A DNA stretch of 46,252 nt from Planococcus salinarum. Lineage in GTDB: Bacteria; Bacillota; Bacilli; Bacillales_A; Planococcaceae. Positions 1 to 8,800 of the stretch are shown piece by piece (within the stretch, counting starts at the first letter, position 1; each line of letters opens with the position of its first letter). The notes beneath the pieces are model-generated. The model saw only the letters and a list, made by a program, of their open reading frames with translations. It did not search any database and had not been told where the DNA came from. A program made the translations under genes and the position numbers. The DNA lies in contig NZ_VIFV01000027.1 in assembly GCF_007004625.1 (NCBI RefSeq), positions 1 through 46,252 of the forward strand, read 5' to 3'.

Positions 1-124
1 GGCTCAAAAGTCTGGTAGCACGTTATGAAACTTTGCGTTATGCATCTTAATTGAACCGCCGTATACCGAACGGTACGTACGGTGGTGTGAGAGGTCGGGA
101 GTTAATCGCTCCCTCCTACTCGAT
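1..124 (+). mobile_element. Group II intron, 3' end (domains V and VI), probably bacterial class C
   Basis: Bases 55-86 fold as domain V: ACCGCCGTA (55-63) pairs with TACGGTGGT, TACC pairs with GGTA around a GAAC loop, and a two-base CG bulge lies on the 3' side. The catalytic triad position reads CGC, which is typical of class IIC introns rather than the usual AGC. Bases 91-124 form domain VI, with CGGGAG/CTCCC arms and the end CCTACTCGAT typical of Firmicutes introns. The intron boundary is near 124; the exact base is uncertain by one or two. The 5' part lies outside the window, so whether the copy is complete cannot be judged. Confidence 0.85.
3..50 (+). CDS. Group II intron reverse transcriptase/maturase, C-terminal fragment
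   Basis: Only the last 15 codons are inside the window; the reading frame enters from the left edge and ends in TAA at 48-50. The residues read LKSLVARYETLRYAS, which resembles the basic C-terminal end of bacterial group II intron maturases. The stop lies just upstream of a domain V/VI structure, which is the expected position of an intron-encoded protein in domain IV. The protein would splice its own intron and copy it into DNA. The identification rests mainly on the adjoining RNA structure, since 15 residues alone are weak evidence. Confidence 0.7.
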   Translation, partial: LKSLVARYETLRYAS

Positions 125-184
125 TGAAGAAAAGGAAGTATAGAACTTTTTAGTTTTATATTAGCTTTGGAAAAGGGAATCGTT

Positions 185-305
185 GTCCAGACTCCAGCGG
201 CCCAGCTCTTCGGGTCATAAGCCAGCCCAGCTGCGTGGCGGAGCGCCACTACGCTGTTCTGTCTTATGCCTTTCAGAGCTTAACGGGCGCTGTCGCTTTT
301 CTTTT
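185..305. repeat. Structured intergenic repeat, Bacillaceae type
   Basis: The segment from TTGTCCAGACTCCAGCG to GGCGCTGTCGCTTTTC resembles a highly abundant palindromic intergenic repeat of Bacillus, Geobacillus and relatives. Its ends can pair (CAGCG with CGCTG, AGCTC with GAGCT, CATAAG with CTTATG), giving a long imperfect hairpin. It lies between the group II intron and the ccpA promoter and codes for nothing evident. Family membership is from memory, not a search. Confidence 0.6.
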
Positions 306-308
306 TAG

Positions 309-338
309 TTGATATACATAAACTTACTGTCGTATGAT
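309..338 (+). promoter_or_regulatory. Predicted SigA promoter of ccpA
   Basis: TTGATA at 309-314 and TATGAT at 333-338 are separated by 18 bases. Transcription would start near 345, about 20 bases before the ccpA start, leaving just room for the AAGGAAGAGG ribosome binding site. Confidence 0.6.
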
Positions 339-364
339 TGAAGAAAAAGGAAGAGGGCGCTTAC

Positions 365-1366
365 ATGACCGTAACAATTTATGATGTGGCACGGGAAGCG
401 AACGTTTCCATGGCGACAGTGTCGCGGGTAGTAAATGGAAACCAGAACGTCAAGCCGGCTACAAGAAAAAAAGTATTAAAAGTGATTGAAGAGCTTGGCT
501 ATCGTCCGAATGCAGTGGCGCGCGGCCTCGCCAGCAAAAAGACCACTACGGTCGGTGTCATCATCCCGGATATTTCCAACAGCACTTATGCAGAACTTGC
601 AAGGGGTATCGAAGATATTGCAACGATGTATCGGTATAACATTATTTTAAGTAATTCAGATCAGAACGAAAACAAGGAGTTGCAGCTTCTTGAGACGATG
701 CTGGGCAAACAAGTGGACGGCATAGTTTTCATGAGCGATGTAATTACATCTGAACTGCTTCATGAATTGGAACGTTCACCAACTCCGATTGTGCTGGCAG
801 GATCAATAGAGGAGACAGGTAAGATTGCCTCCGTAAACATCGATTATTATGGAGCTGCTTATGAAGCTGTGAAAAAATTGACCGACAATGGCCATAAAAC
901 CATTGCCTTCATTTCCGGCCCGTTAACTTCCAAAATCAACAGGGATTACAAAATGAAGGCTTATCGGGAGGCATTGGAAGATGCAGACATCGAGTTTAAG
1001 CCGGAGCTTGTCATCGAGTGCAATAATTCCTATGACGAGGGCATGGAAGCAGTTATGGAGTTGAAACCGCAAAAACCTACCGCTTATTTCGTAAGCAATG
1101 ATGAAATGTCAATTGGGGTCATCCATCAAGTGGAGGAAAACGGCCAGCAGATTCCGGAAGAAGTGGAAATCATCAGTTATGAAAATTCCAAACTTGCACG
1201 GATGGCCCGTCCAACGCTGACATCGGTGGCATTGCCTTTATACGATATCGGGGCGGTATCGATGCGACTGCTGACAAAATACATGAACAAGGAAGACATC
1301 AGCGAGAATCAGGTCATCCTTCCTTACCGCATCGAAGAGCGTCACTCAACGAAAAATGAAGAGTAA
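365..1366 (+). CDS. ccpA: Catabolite control protein A
   Basis: LacI/GalR-family master regulator of carbon catabolite control; with HPr-Ser46-P it binds cre operators. The N-terminus has the helix-turn-helix [21 protein letters not shown] and the hinge helix [13 protein letters not shown], followed by a periplasmic-binding-protein-like effector domain starting at [11 protein letters not shown]. The reading frame is open from 338, but ATG at 365 gives 333 residues, the usual CcpA length, and a ribosome binding site (AAGGAAGAGG). It is monocistronic, with a promoter just upstream and a terminator after it, and converges with acuC. Two cre-like sites lie in this window, upstream of acsA and of the methionine gamma-lyase gene, so some targets are close by. 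Confidence 0.95.
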   Translation: MTVTIYDVAREANVSMATVSRVVNGNQNVKPATRKKVLKVIEELGYRPNAVARGLASKKTTTVGVIIPDISNSTYAELARGIEDIATMYRYNIILSNSDQNENKELQLLETMLGKQVDGIVFMSDVITSELLHELERSPTPIVLAGSIEETGKIASVNIDYYGAAYEAVKKLTDNGHKTIAFISGPLTSKINRDYKMKAYREALEDADIEFKPELVIECNNSYDEGMEAVMELKPQKPTAYFVSNDEMSIGVIHQVEENGQQIPEEVEIISYENSKLARMARPTLTSVALPLYDIGAVSMRLLTKYMNKEDISENQVILPYRIEERHSTKNEE

Positions 1367-1396
1367 GTTCAACTTATATAGAGACAAAGTAGAGAC

Positions 1397-1435
1397 AAAA
1401 AAGCTGCACCGGAGTTTTTCCGGGGCAGCTTTTTG
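1397..1435 (+). terminator. Bidirectional terminator between ccpA and acuC
   Basis: AAGCTGCACCGG and CCGGGGCAGCTT form a stem with one A/G mismatch, flanked by A-run and T-run. It can serve both convergent genes. The stem sequence GCTGCACCGG recurs in the ald terminator at 31712-31748. Confidence 0.85.
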
Positions 1436-1441
1436 AATTTC

Positions 1442-2632
1442 TTAAAGATTTTTCTGAGTGTGGCGTATGATATAAAGTGACTTTTCCATAATTTGGAAAT
1501 TTTTGTCGGTGATTTCTTCTTTCCGGGGAATGGGGTCATACATGTTCTGCGGATCTTCCCAGGTCTCGATCAGTGCAACAGGTGCTTCAGGCTGCCATTT
1601 GTTCAGCCAATTCTGCGGCAGCTTGCCGGAAGGGATCGGGAAATTGTTCATTTCCATCCAGAGGTAGGACCAGGCACGGGGGACGACGCGCCAGATATCA
1701 TAGCCGCCGCCTCCAACTGCGATCCATTTGCCGCCACAATACTCATGGGCGAGTTCGTGTGCGATTTTCGGAATTTCCCGGAAGATGTTCATTGTTCCAT
1801 AGAGATGGGTTAACGGATCCAGGTAATGGGCATCGGCGCCATTCTGCGACAGGATGACATCGGGTTTGAAATGTTCCATGATTTCCTTCATCGATGTACG
1901 GTAGATTTCAAGAAAAGATTCGTCTTCGGTAAATGCGTCAATTGGAAAGTTGAATGATGTTCCGTAACCCTGTCCATTACCCCGTTCATTGATGTTTCCG
2001 GTTCCCGGGAAGAGGTAGCGCCCTGTTTCATGGATCGATACCGTGCAGACATCAGGATCGTCGTAGAAACTCCATTGGACACCGTCACCATGGTGGGCAT
2101 CTGTATCAATATAAAGGACACGGGCTCCGTATTTCTCTTTCAGATAATTGATGGCGACTGAGCTGTCGTTATATATACAAAATCCGGAAGCTTTTCCACG
2201 GAATCCGTGGTGAAGGCCCCCACCCAGATTCAGAGCATGCTGTGCTTTGCCTTGCATAACGTAATCCACAGCTGTCAACGTTCCCCCTACCAGACGTGCG
2301 CTGGCTTCGTGCATATTTTCGAAAATCGGGGTATCTTCTGTACCGATGCCATAGCTCTCACCGGCGGCTGGTGTAATTTCCCCTTTGCCCGCTTTTTTGA
2401 CGACATCGATATAACGCTGGTCATGTGCCAGCAATAATTCTTCATCAGTCGCAATACGGGCGGGAACGATCAAATCATCCGGCAGCGCACCCATTTCACG
2501 AAGCAGATCGACCGTCAGCACGAGGCGCTTTTGATTGAAGGGATGGGTCTCAGAAAATTTGTAGCCCAGCTGATCCTCGGAATATACGAAGACAGCATGT
2601 TTTATTCGTTGATTTGCGGCATGTTTGGCCAT
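1442..2632 (-). CDS. acuC: Acetoin utilization protein AcuC, histone-deacetylase-fold protein
   Basis: Zinc-dependent deacetylase of the class I/II HDAC fold. In Bacillus subtilis AcuC removes the acetyl group that AcuA places on acetyl-CoA synthetase, restoring activity. Visible motifs are GGLHHGFRGKASGFCIYND, the metal-binding DTDAHHGDG, QNGADAHYLDPL, and the GGGGYD loop near the C-terminus. It is 396 residues, a little longer than the Bacillus protein because of the N-terminal MAKHAANQRIK segment. The ATG start at 2632 gives a 31-bp overlap with the end of acuB, which suggests translational coupling. It is the last gene of acuABC and ends at a terminator shared with ccpA. Confidence 0.93.
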   Translation of the reverse strand: MAKHAANQRIKHAVFVYSEDQLGYKFSETHPFNQKRLVLTVDLLREMGALPDDLIVPARIATDEELLLAHDQRYIDVVKKAGKGEITPAAGESYGIGTEDTPIFENMHEASARLVGGTLTAVDYVMQGKAQHALNLGGGLHHGFRGKASGFCIYNDSSVAINYLKEKYGARVLYIDTDAHHGDGVQWSFYDDPDVCTVSIHETGRYLFPGTGNINERGNGQGYGTSFNFPIDAFTEDESFLEIYRTSMKEIMEHFKPDVILSQNGADAHYLDPLTHLYGTMNIFREIPKIAHELAHEYCGGKWIAVGGGGYDIWRVVPRAWSYLWMEMNNFPIPSGKLPQNWLNKWQPEAPVALIETWEDPQNMYDPIPRKEEITDKNFQIMEKSLYIIRHTQKNL

Positions 2633-3246
2633 AAGACATCAAAACCTTCTTTACGTAAGTCGTTAATGAGTGCCAGAGGGTTCATTGTCTGGACCCTGAA
2701 AACGAGAATCTTGTTTTCCTTTATGCTTCTGTCCGGATAGACCAGCACACTGAGCACATTGATATTATGGCGATAGAAAACCTCTGACACTTCCAGCAGA
2801 ACACCGGAACGATCATGTACGCGAATCTCGATTTGTGAGCCGGGCTGATGGGTGCCGGTCAATTCGATAAAGGTATATAAGAGATCCGTTTCGGTGATGA
2901 ATCCGACAAGCTCGCCGCCACTGACGACAGGCAGACAGCCGATGTGCTGTTCATAAAAAACCATGGCAATCTCTTCGACAAAGTCCATTGGATGGGCTGT
3001 CACTGGATTTTTGGTCATGATTTCTTCCACTTTTTTCTGGTAGGGTGCATCTTTCGGTGAAATGGTAAAACGGGAGGGAAGCGCGTCTTTCAAATCCCGG
3101 TCGGTGACGACGCCGACGACTTTTCCTTGATCCGTAACCGGGGCATGTCGGATTCTGGCTTTCTCAAATAAATCAATGACATCCTGCACAGTCTGTTCGG
3201 GAGTTAATGTGTGAACTTCGGTTTTCATGATTTCTTCCAATAGCAA
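2602..3246 (-). CDS. acuB: AcuB, CBS-pair and ACT domain protein
   Basis: Protein of the acuABC operon. An N-terminal CBS pair (about residues 1-135, EEIMKTEVHTLTPEQ and VEEIMTKNPVTAHPMD) is followed by an ACT domain (about 140-205, VHDRSGVLLEVSEVF). Such modules bind adenylates and amino-acid-like ligands, so it is probably a sensor; the precise role of AcuB is not established. The start is probably TTG at 3246 (TTG CTA TTG GAA GAA, MLLEEIMK): this gives 214 residues, matching the Bacillus subtilis protein, and a proper distance from AAAGGGGTG. A GTG at 3255 overlaps that ribosome binding site. It starts 18 bp after acuA and overlaps acuC. Confidence 0.9.
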   Translation of the reverse strand: MLLEEIMKTEVHTLTPEQTVQDVIDLFEKARIRHAPVTDQGKVVGVVTDRDLKDALPSRFTISPKDAPYQKKVEEIMTKNPVTAHPMDFVEEIAMVFYEQHIGCLPVVSGGELVGFITETDLLYTFIELTGTHQPGSQIEIRVHDRSGVLLEVSEVFYRHNINVLSVLVYPDRSIKENKILVFRVQTMNPLALINDLRKEGFDVLWPNMPQINE

Positions 3247-3264
3247 AACAAACACCCCTTTTGG

Positions 3265-3897
3265 TTAATACATATACCTGTGTTTAAAACGCAATTGATC
3301 GAACTGCTGCACCGATTCCCGGTCCACGCGTTTGCCTATTTTCGCCATCAGGCAATTTGCAGGGTGTGAACTGATTTCGGGTTCGTCGGTCGCATAATAT
3401 TCAAGACCGCCGGCCTGCATCATTTTCTCCATGATTTTACGGTATTCCCAGACATTGAGTCCGGTGCCTTTCAAATCCCAGTGCCAGTAATATTCAGTCG
3501 TGATGACGATGAAATCTTCTAATGCATCATCCATCATCGAAGTTTTCAATAAGGCTTTGCCGACGCCGCTGCCCCTGAACTTCGGAATCACTTCGATTGC
3601 ACCAAGTTCGATCAGGTTCTCCATATTTCCTTCTGACCATCGTTCGAGCGGATCGGGGTAAAGGAATGTGACATATCCTACGATGGTGTTATTGTCCCGT
3701 GCAATGAGGATGCGTCCTTCGGGCAAATCAGCTATTCCAATGACGGCTTTGTGCTGCTGGTCTGCAGGACGGAATGCGATCAGGTCTTCATGGAAATCGA
3801 GTGACTCCAGTTCGTGGGAGGGAACAGGACCTTCGATGACGATCCTGCCGTGCTTTGTTTTAAGTTCCATAGCATTGTAGGTTTTCTTGTGTTCCAT
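3265..3897 (-). CDS. acuA: Protein acetyltransferase AcuA (GNAT family)
   Basis: GNAT N-acetyltransferase that acetylates the A10 lysine of acetyl-CoA synthetase and shuts it off. The acetyl-CoA-binding signature RGSGVGKALLKTSM is clear in the middle of the protein. ATG at 3897 is preceded by AGGCGGTG and gives 210 residues, the usual family length; an upstream in-frame start at 3939 has no such site. It is the first gene of acuABC, transcribed away from its substrate gene acsA, and its promoter is next to a cre site. Enzyme, deacetylase and target are thus encoded together. Confidence 0.94.
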   Translation of the reverse strand: MEHKKTYNAMELKTKHGRIVIEGPVPSHELESLDFHEDLIAFRPADQQHKAVIGIADLPEGRILIARDNNTIVGYVTFLYPDPLERWSEGNMENLIELGAIEVIPKFRGSGVGKALLKTSMMDDALEDFIVITTEYYWHWDLKGTGLNVWEYRKIMEKMMQAGGLEYYATDEPEISSHPANCLMAKIGKRVDRESVQQFDQLRFKHRYMY

Positions 3898-3930
3898 TAT
3901 TTCACCGCCTGTAAGTTTGCAATTAGCTAC

Positions 3931-3960
3931 ATTATACATGAAATAACCAGCACTTGGCTA
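3931..3960 (-). promoter_or_regulatory. Predicted promoter of acuABC
   Basis: On the minus strand the -10 is a perfect TATAAT (3931-3936) and the -35 is TAGCCA (3955-3960) with an 18-base spacer. The cre site lies immediately upstream of the -35. Confidence 0.65.
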
Positions 3961-3967
3961 TTCTCTT

Positions 3968-3981
3968 TGAAAGCGCTCTCT
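3968..3981. promoter_or_regulatory. CcpA-binding cre site between acuA and acsA
   Basis: TGAAAGCGCTCTCT matches the cre consensus TGWAANCGNTNWCA at 13 of 14 positions. It sits between the divergent acuABC and acsA promoters. Catabolite control of this divergon is known in Bacillus subtilis, and ccpA itself is 2.6 kb away. Confidence 0.8.
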
Positions 3982-4003
3982 ATTTTCTAAAAAGTTAAAA
4001 AAG

Positions 4004-4034
4004 TTGGCAATTCTGACATCGGCTGAGGTAGAAT
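4004..4034 (+). promoter_or_regulatory. Candidate promoter of acsA
   Basis: TTGGCA at 4004-4009 and TAGAAT at 4029-4034 with a 19-base spacer, which is longer than ideal. It lies 34 bases before the chosen acsA start. Confidence 0.45.
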
Positions 4035-4067
4035 AAAAAAGAGATAAGAATGGAAAGGATGATTTGG

Positions 4068-5786
4068 ATGAAAGTGGAATCATTGCCAGCAGTGCCAGGG
4101 AATTTCAATTTACATAATTACGATGAAATTGCATCTGGATTTGACTGGAAAGAAGCTGAGAAGGAATTCAGCTGGTACGAGACAGGTAAAGTCAATATGG
4201 CTCACGAAGCCATCGACCGCCATGCCGAGTCAGACCGGAAAAATAAAGTGGCCCTGTATTACATGGATTCCAACAGAAAAGAGTCTTATACTTTTTACGA
4301 GATGAAGCGGATGACCAACCGGGCGGCGAACATGCTGAAATCCCATTCCGATCTGGAAAAAGGCGATCGGATGTTTATTTTCATGCCACGTTCCCCTGAA
4401 CTTTATTTTGCGATGTTCGGTGCTTTGAAAATGGGGCTGATTGTAGGACCGTTGTTCGAAGCCTTCATGGAAGGGGCGATTTATGACCGCCTCGACGACA
4501 GCGATGCGAAAGCGATCATTACGACACCGGAGCTCTTATCTCGGATCCCTTTCGATAAGTTGCCGAACTTAAAGACGGTGTTCCTGGTTGGAGAAGATAT
4601 TGAGGAAGATAATCATACGGTTGACGTTTTGAAACATCTTCCGAATTGCCCTGACAGCTTTGAAGTGGAATGGCTCGATAAAGAGGACGGACTGGTCCTG
4701 CATTATACATCAGGCTCAACAGGCAAACCCAAAGGGGTTCTGCATGCACAATATGCTATGGTCCAGCATCTCCAGACTGCAAAATGGGTGCTCGATTTCA
4801 ATGAACAGGATATATACTGGTGTACAGCAGATCCGGGTTGGGTTACCGGAACATCCTATGGCGTATTTGCGCCGTGGCTGAACGGCACGACCACCGTCAT
4901 TATCGGCGGCCGTTTTTCACCCGAAGGCTGGTATAAAGCCATTGAAGATTACGGCGTAACTGTCTGGTACAGCGCACCTACCGCATTCCGCATGCTGATG
5001 GGGGCAGGGGATGCGTTAGTGGAAGAATATGACCTCTCTACTTTGCGCCATGTGCTGTCTGTTGGAGAACCCCTCAATCCCGAAGTGATCAGATGGGGAG
5101 CGCAGGTATTTAAGCGACGAATCCACGATACGTGGTGGATGACGGAAACCGGTGCACAGGTCATCTGTAATTATCCCGCTATGGCCATCAAACCAGGTTC
5201 AATGGGCAAGCCGATCCCTGGGATCAAAGTTGCCATTGTCGATGACCATGGCAACGAGCTTCCTGCAAACCAGATGGGCAATTTGGCGATTGAAAAAGGG
5301 TGGCCTTCGATGATGCGCCAAATCTGGAACAATCCCCAAAAATTTGAATCCTATTTCCTGAAGGATAAATGGTATGTTTCCGGGGATTCCGCATATAAAG
5401 ATGAAGAAGGGTATTACTGGTTCCAGGGGCGCGTCGACGATGTCATCATGACTTCCGGAGAGCGGGTAGGACCGTTTGAAGTCGAAAGCAAACTGTTGGA
5501 GCATCCAGCTGTAGCTGAGGCGGGAGTTATCGGAAAACCGGATCCAGTGCGGGGAGAAATCATCAAAGCTTTTGTGGCTCTTGTGGAAGGTTATGAGCCG
5601 TCCGAGGAACTGACTCGGGACATTCAGCAATTTGTCAAGAAAGGCCTTGCTGCCCATGCAGCTCCAAAAGAAATTGAATTCAAGGACAAACTTCCAAAAA
5701 CGCGAAGCGGTAAAATAATGCGCCGTGTTCTTAAAGCATGGGAATTGGATCTGCCGACAGGCGATCTGTCGACTATGGAAGACTGA
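4068..5786 (+). CDS. acsA: Acetyl-CoA synthetase
   Basis: AMP-forming acetate-CoA ligase that lets the cell use acetate. ANL-family motifs are present: LHYTSGSTGKPKGV (P-loop), YWCTADPGWVTG, WWMTETG, SGDSAYKDEEGYYWFQGRVDD, and the A10 motif PKTRSGKIMRR near the C-terminus. With the start at ATG 4068 (preceded by GGAAAGGATGATTTGG) the protein is 572 residues and the A10 lysine is residue 549. Both values match Bacillus subtilis AcsA, where Lys549 is the AcuA acetylation target. The residues around it (RSGKIMRR) are unchanged, so reversible acetylation control is likely preserved. The frame is open from 4050, but that ATG is poorly placed. Confidence 0.96.
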   Translation: MKVESLPAVPGNFNLHNYDEIASGFDWKEAEKEFSWYETGKVNMAHEAIDRHAESDRKNKVALYYMDSNRKESYTFYEMKRMTNRAANMLKSHSDLEKGDRMFIFMPRSPELYFAMFGALKMGLIVGPLFEAFMEGAIYDRLDDSDAKAIITTPELLSRIPFDKLPNLKTVFLVGEDIEEDNHTVDVLKHLPNCPDSFEVEWLDKEDGLVLHYTSGSTGKPKGVLHAQYAMVQHLQTAKWVLDFNEQDIYWCTADPGWVTGTSYGVFAPWLNGTTTVIIGGRFSPEGWYKAIEDYGVTVWYSAPTAFRMLMGAGDALVEEYDLSTLRHVLSVGEPLNPEVIRWGAQVFKRRIHDTWWMTETGAQVICNYPAMAIKPGSMGKPIPGIKVAIVDDHGNELPANQMGNLAIEKGWPSMMRQIWNNPQKFESYFLKDKWYVSGDSAYKDEEGYYWFQGRVDDVIMTSGERVGPFEVESKLLEHPAVAEAGVIGKPDPVRGEIIKAFVALVEGYEPSEELTRDIQQFVKKGLAAHAAPKEIEFKDKLPKTRSGKIMRRVLKAWELDLPTGDLSTMED

Positions 5787-5795
5787 TGGTAAAGC

Positions 5796-5833
5796 AAAAA
5801 GGACAGCGGGGAAAATCTCCGCTGTCCTTTTTT
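5796..5833 (+). terminator. Terminator of acsA
   Basis: GGACAGCGG (5801-5809) pairs with CCGCTGTCC (5819-5827), with A-run before and T-run after. Confidence 0.9.
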
Positions 5834-5843
5834 ATGGGAATTT

Positions 5844-5880
5844 AAAAGATCCGGACCAATTCTAATGGTCCGGATCTTTT
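5844..5880 (-). terminator. Terminator of the PBP gene
   Basis: A perfect 15-bp stem: AAAAGATCCGGACCA (5844-5858) pairs with TGGTCCGGATCTTTT (5866-5880). It lies just past the PBP stop codon and is symmetric, so it could also back up acsA termination. Confidence 0.88.
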
Positions 5881-5886
5881 TACACG

Positions 5887-8800
5887 TTATGCTGCGTCAT
5901 CCGTTTCCTCTGAATCGTCCGTTCCTTCAGGTTCACGAGTTGCTGCAGGTTCTACTGTTTCCTCAGGATCCTCCGGTTCTTCCGGAGGATCTACAGGCTC
6001 GTCAGGCGGATCTGTTGGTTCCGCAGGAGGATCTTCAGGTTCTTCCGGTTCGGATGGTGGATCAACCGGCTCTTCCGGCTCTTCAGGTTCCTCCGGTTCG
6101 GTAGCTGGTGGAGTTTCCGGTGGTGGCGCAGGTGTATCATTATTCTCTTCTTCTCTTGGCTCCGGCTCCGGCTCAGGTTCTGGTTCCGGTTCAGGTGCTT
6201 CGATCGTTGCAGCATTGGAATTGGCTGATTCCCTGCCTGTAATATCGACGGCAACCACATAGTAGTTTCCAGGTCCTGAAACTGTATAAGAATTGGCGAC
6301 CGATTCAGAGATGGTGGCAACTTTCGATTTGGCTCCGCCGTTATTTCTGTATACGCGATAGCCGATCACATCATTTGAAGCCGAGTCGCTCCAGCTGAGC
6401 TTGTTGCCATCCAGTGTAGCCCGTACAGGCGATGGTGCTGAATCATCGGCATCAAAGCTTGTCGATGAAACAACGTTAGAAAATCGTGAATCCTGCGGGA
6501 ATAATTTGCTGGCGTCCCCGCCGAACGGTGCGAGCATCCGGTCGATGAAATCTTCCGAAACGCCGACTCCGCCGCCGGAAACAAATTCTTCCGGTGTCGA
6601 AGAAAGTGCAGCGTAACGGCTGCCGTCGATTGTTGTATATTTACCGGTAGTAAGGCTGTCGTCCGCTTTATTCGGCACCATTACATTGGCATTGAACAAG
6701 TCGGATCTGACAAGGCCATCTCCGGAACAGCCATCACTTGGAGCAAGGCCCGAAATGCCGCAGAATGAGCGGCTGACGACGCCTTCAGGTGATTTGAATT
6801 TTTCTTCCGTGCCAAAAAACTCAGGATTAACGTCGTATGATGCGTTCATTAACGTCGCCCATACCTGGTTGACGCGTGTTGATGGTGCCAGTGTGCTGTT
6901 TCGCATGATATCCAGAGAGCTTCTCTCCTGGTCATACCCAAGCCAAACACTCATGGTGACATTCGGATTGTAGCCAACCAGCCACACATCACGTGTTTCC
7001 TGTGAAGTACCGGTTTTGCCGGCAAAATCCGAATTGAATTTCAATAGGTTGTTTGCGCGGTTCGCTGTTCCACGCTCACCTTCAAAGACATCGCGCATCA
7101 TGTCCGTAATAATATATGAAGACTGAGGTGTATAGACTTCTTCCGTTTCAATTTTGTGTTCAAAGACAATATTGCCTTCAGCATCTTCAATACGGTCAAT
7201 CATGGATGCTTTAGCAAAAGTTCCGCCATTTGCGAATGTAGCATAGGCATTCGCAATTTCTTCGGTAGATGCTTCAACTCCTGCTCCGAGAGCGGCAGTA
7301 ACATTCCCATTGTCCGATTCATCGACAGCAGTTAAGCCGTTTTTCAATAAGTAATCGATCGGCATCTGGCTTTGGATTTGTGCGAAAAGGCGCACGGCCG
7401 GTAAGTTTTGAGATTGCGCTAAAGCATCACGCGCCGGCATGATGCCCTGTTCACTTGAGGCGATAAAATTACTCGGTCCCCAAGGTTCGCCGTCATTGTC
7501 GATTATTTCAAATTTCACATCGACCACTGGGCTGCCGGCACCGATTTTGCCGTACTCGATGGCCGGAGCATAAACCAGCAACGGTTTTGCCGTCGAACCG
7601 ATGGAGCGGTAGGCCTGCGATGCATAATTGAAATTGGATAAATCGTGGTCACGGCCGCCGACAAAGCTTAATATACGGCCGGTGTCATTTTCAATTGTCG
7701 TGGAACCAACCTGGACTGGCATCGGAACTTCTTCTTCCTGGCCTTCCTGATTGACAATTTTTTTGGTCAAAGTCGGTCCATAGGATTCATAAGCATCTTT
7801 GGCTTTTTGCTGAGCTTCGTAAAGCTCTTTATCAATGCTGGAATGAATCCGGTAGCCTCTGGAACGAACGGCCCGGTCTGCCAAAATCTCATATTCCTCA
7901 TAAAGCTTATCGTTCTCATTCAAAGTTGCCGGATCGATTCCGGCTTCTTCTGCAAGAACGTCCATGATGATGCGGGTAGCCCGTTTCTCCACTTCGGTTG
8001 TAATATGCGGATATCTTTCATAAGAACGGGTTTCATCAGTCCTGAAATCCTGGGTAATATTATAAGCCAGTGCTGCATCATATTCTTCCTGCGTAATATA
8101 TTCAGTTTCCAGCATGCGGTAAAGCACTGTTCGCATCCGGTCGATTCCAAATTCCAAATACTCCGGTTCCTTCAGCCCGCCACCGGATGAATAAGGTGTA
8201 TAGCGGAAAGGCGCTTTCGGTACGCCGGCGATAAATGCCGCCTGTGGAAGATTCAACTCACTTGCCGGTACATTGAAAATTCCGTTTGCTGCAGTTTCGA
8301 TGCCGGCAATATTCGTTCCGGCTGAATTTCTGCCATAAGGTATGATGTTAAGATATGCTTCCAAAATTTCTTCTTTCTTCATGAACTTTTCAAGGCGCAT
8401 TGCCAACAGGATCTCTTTCGCTTTACGCTCATAAGATACTTCATTTGTCAGCACCTGATTTTTGATAAGCTGCTGTGTCAGCGTAGAACCGCCGGTTTGG
8501 TTGTCTGCATTCGACACGTCCTGGAAAAGGCCCCTGAAGATTGCCTTTGGAACTATGCCTTCGTGTTCTTCAAAATATTCATCCTCTGTAGCAAGAACCG
8601 CGTTAATCGCGTAATCGGAAACTTTGTCAAGATTCGTTTCTTCGCGTTCCAGATCAGTTCTCAATTTCCCAAGATACTGGTCATTTGCGAAAAATATCTC
8701 CGAAGTTTCCTCGTAGGCATAAATTTCCCCACGCATTTCACTTTCGGTGCGCAGTTTTTCTTCGTCTACAAGAGATGCGAAATACCCTGCGCCTACAGAT

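Noticed and set aside
4-249. 81-codon minus-strand frame at the left edge
   Set aside because: It runs antisense through the group II intron end and the structured repeat, with no ribosome binding site or protein features.
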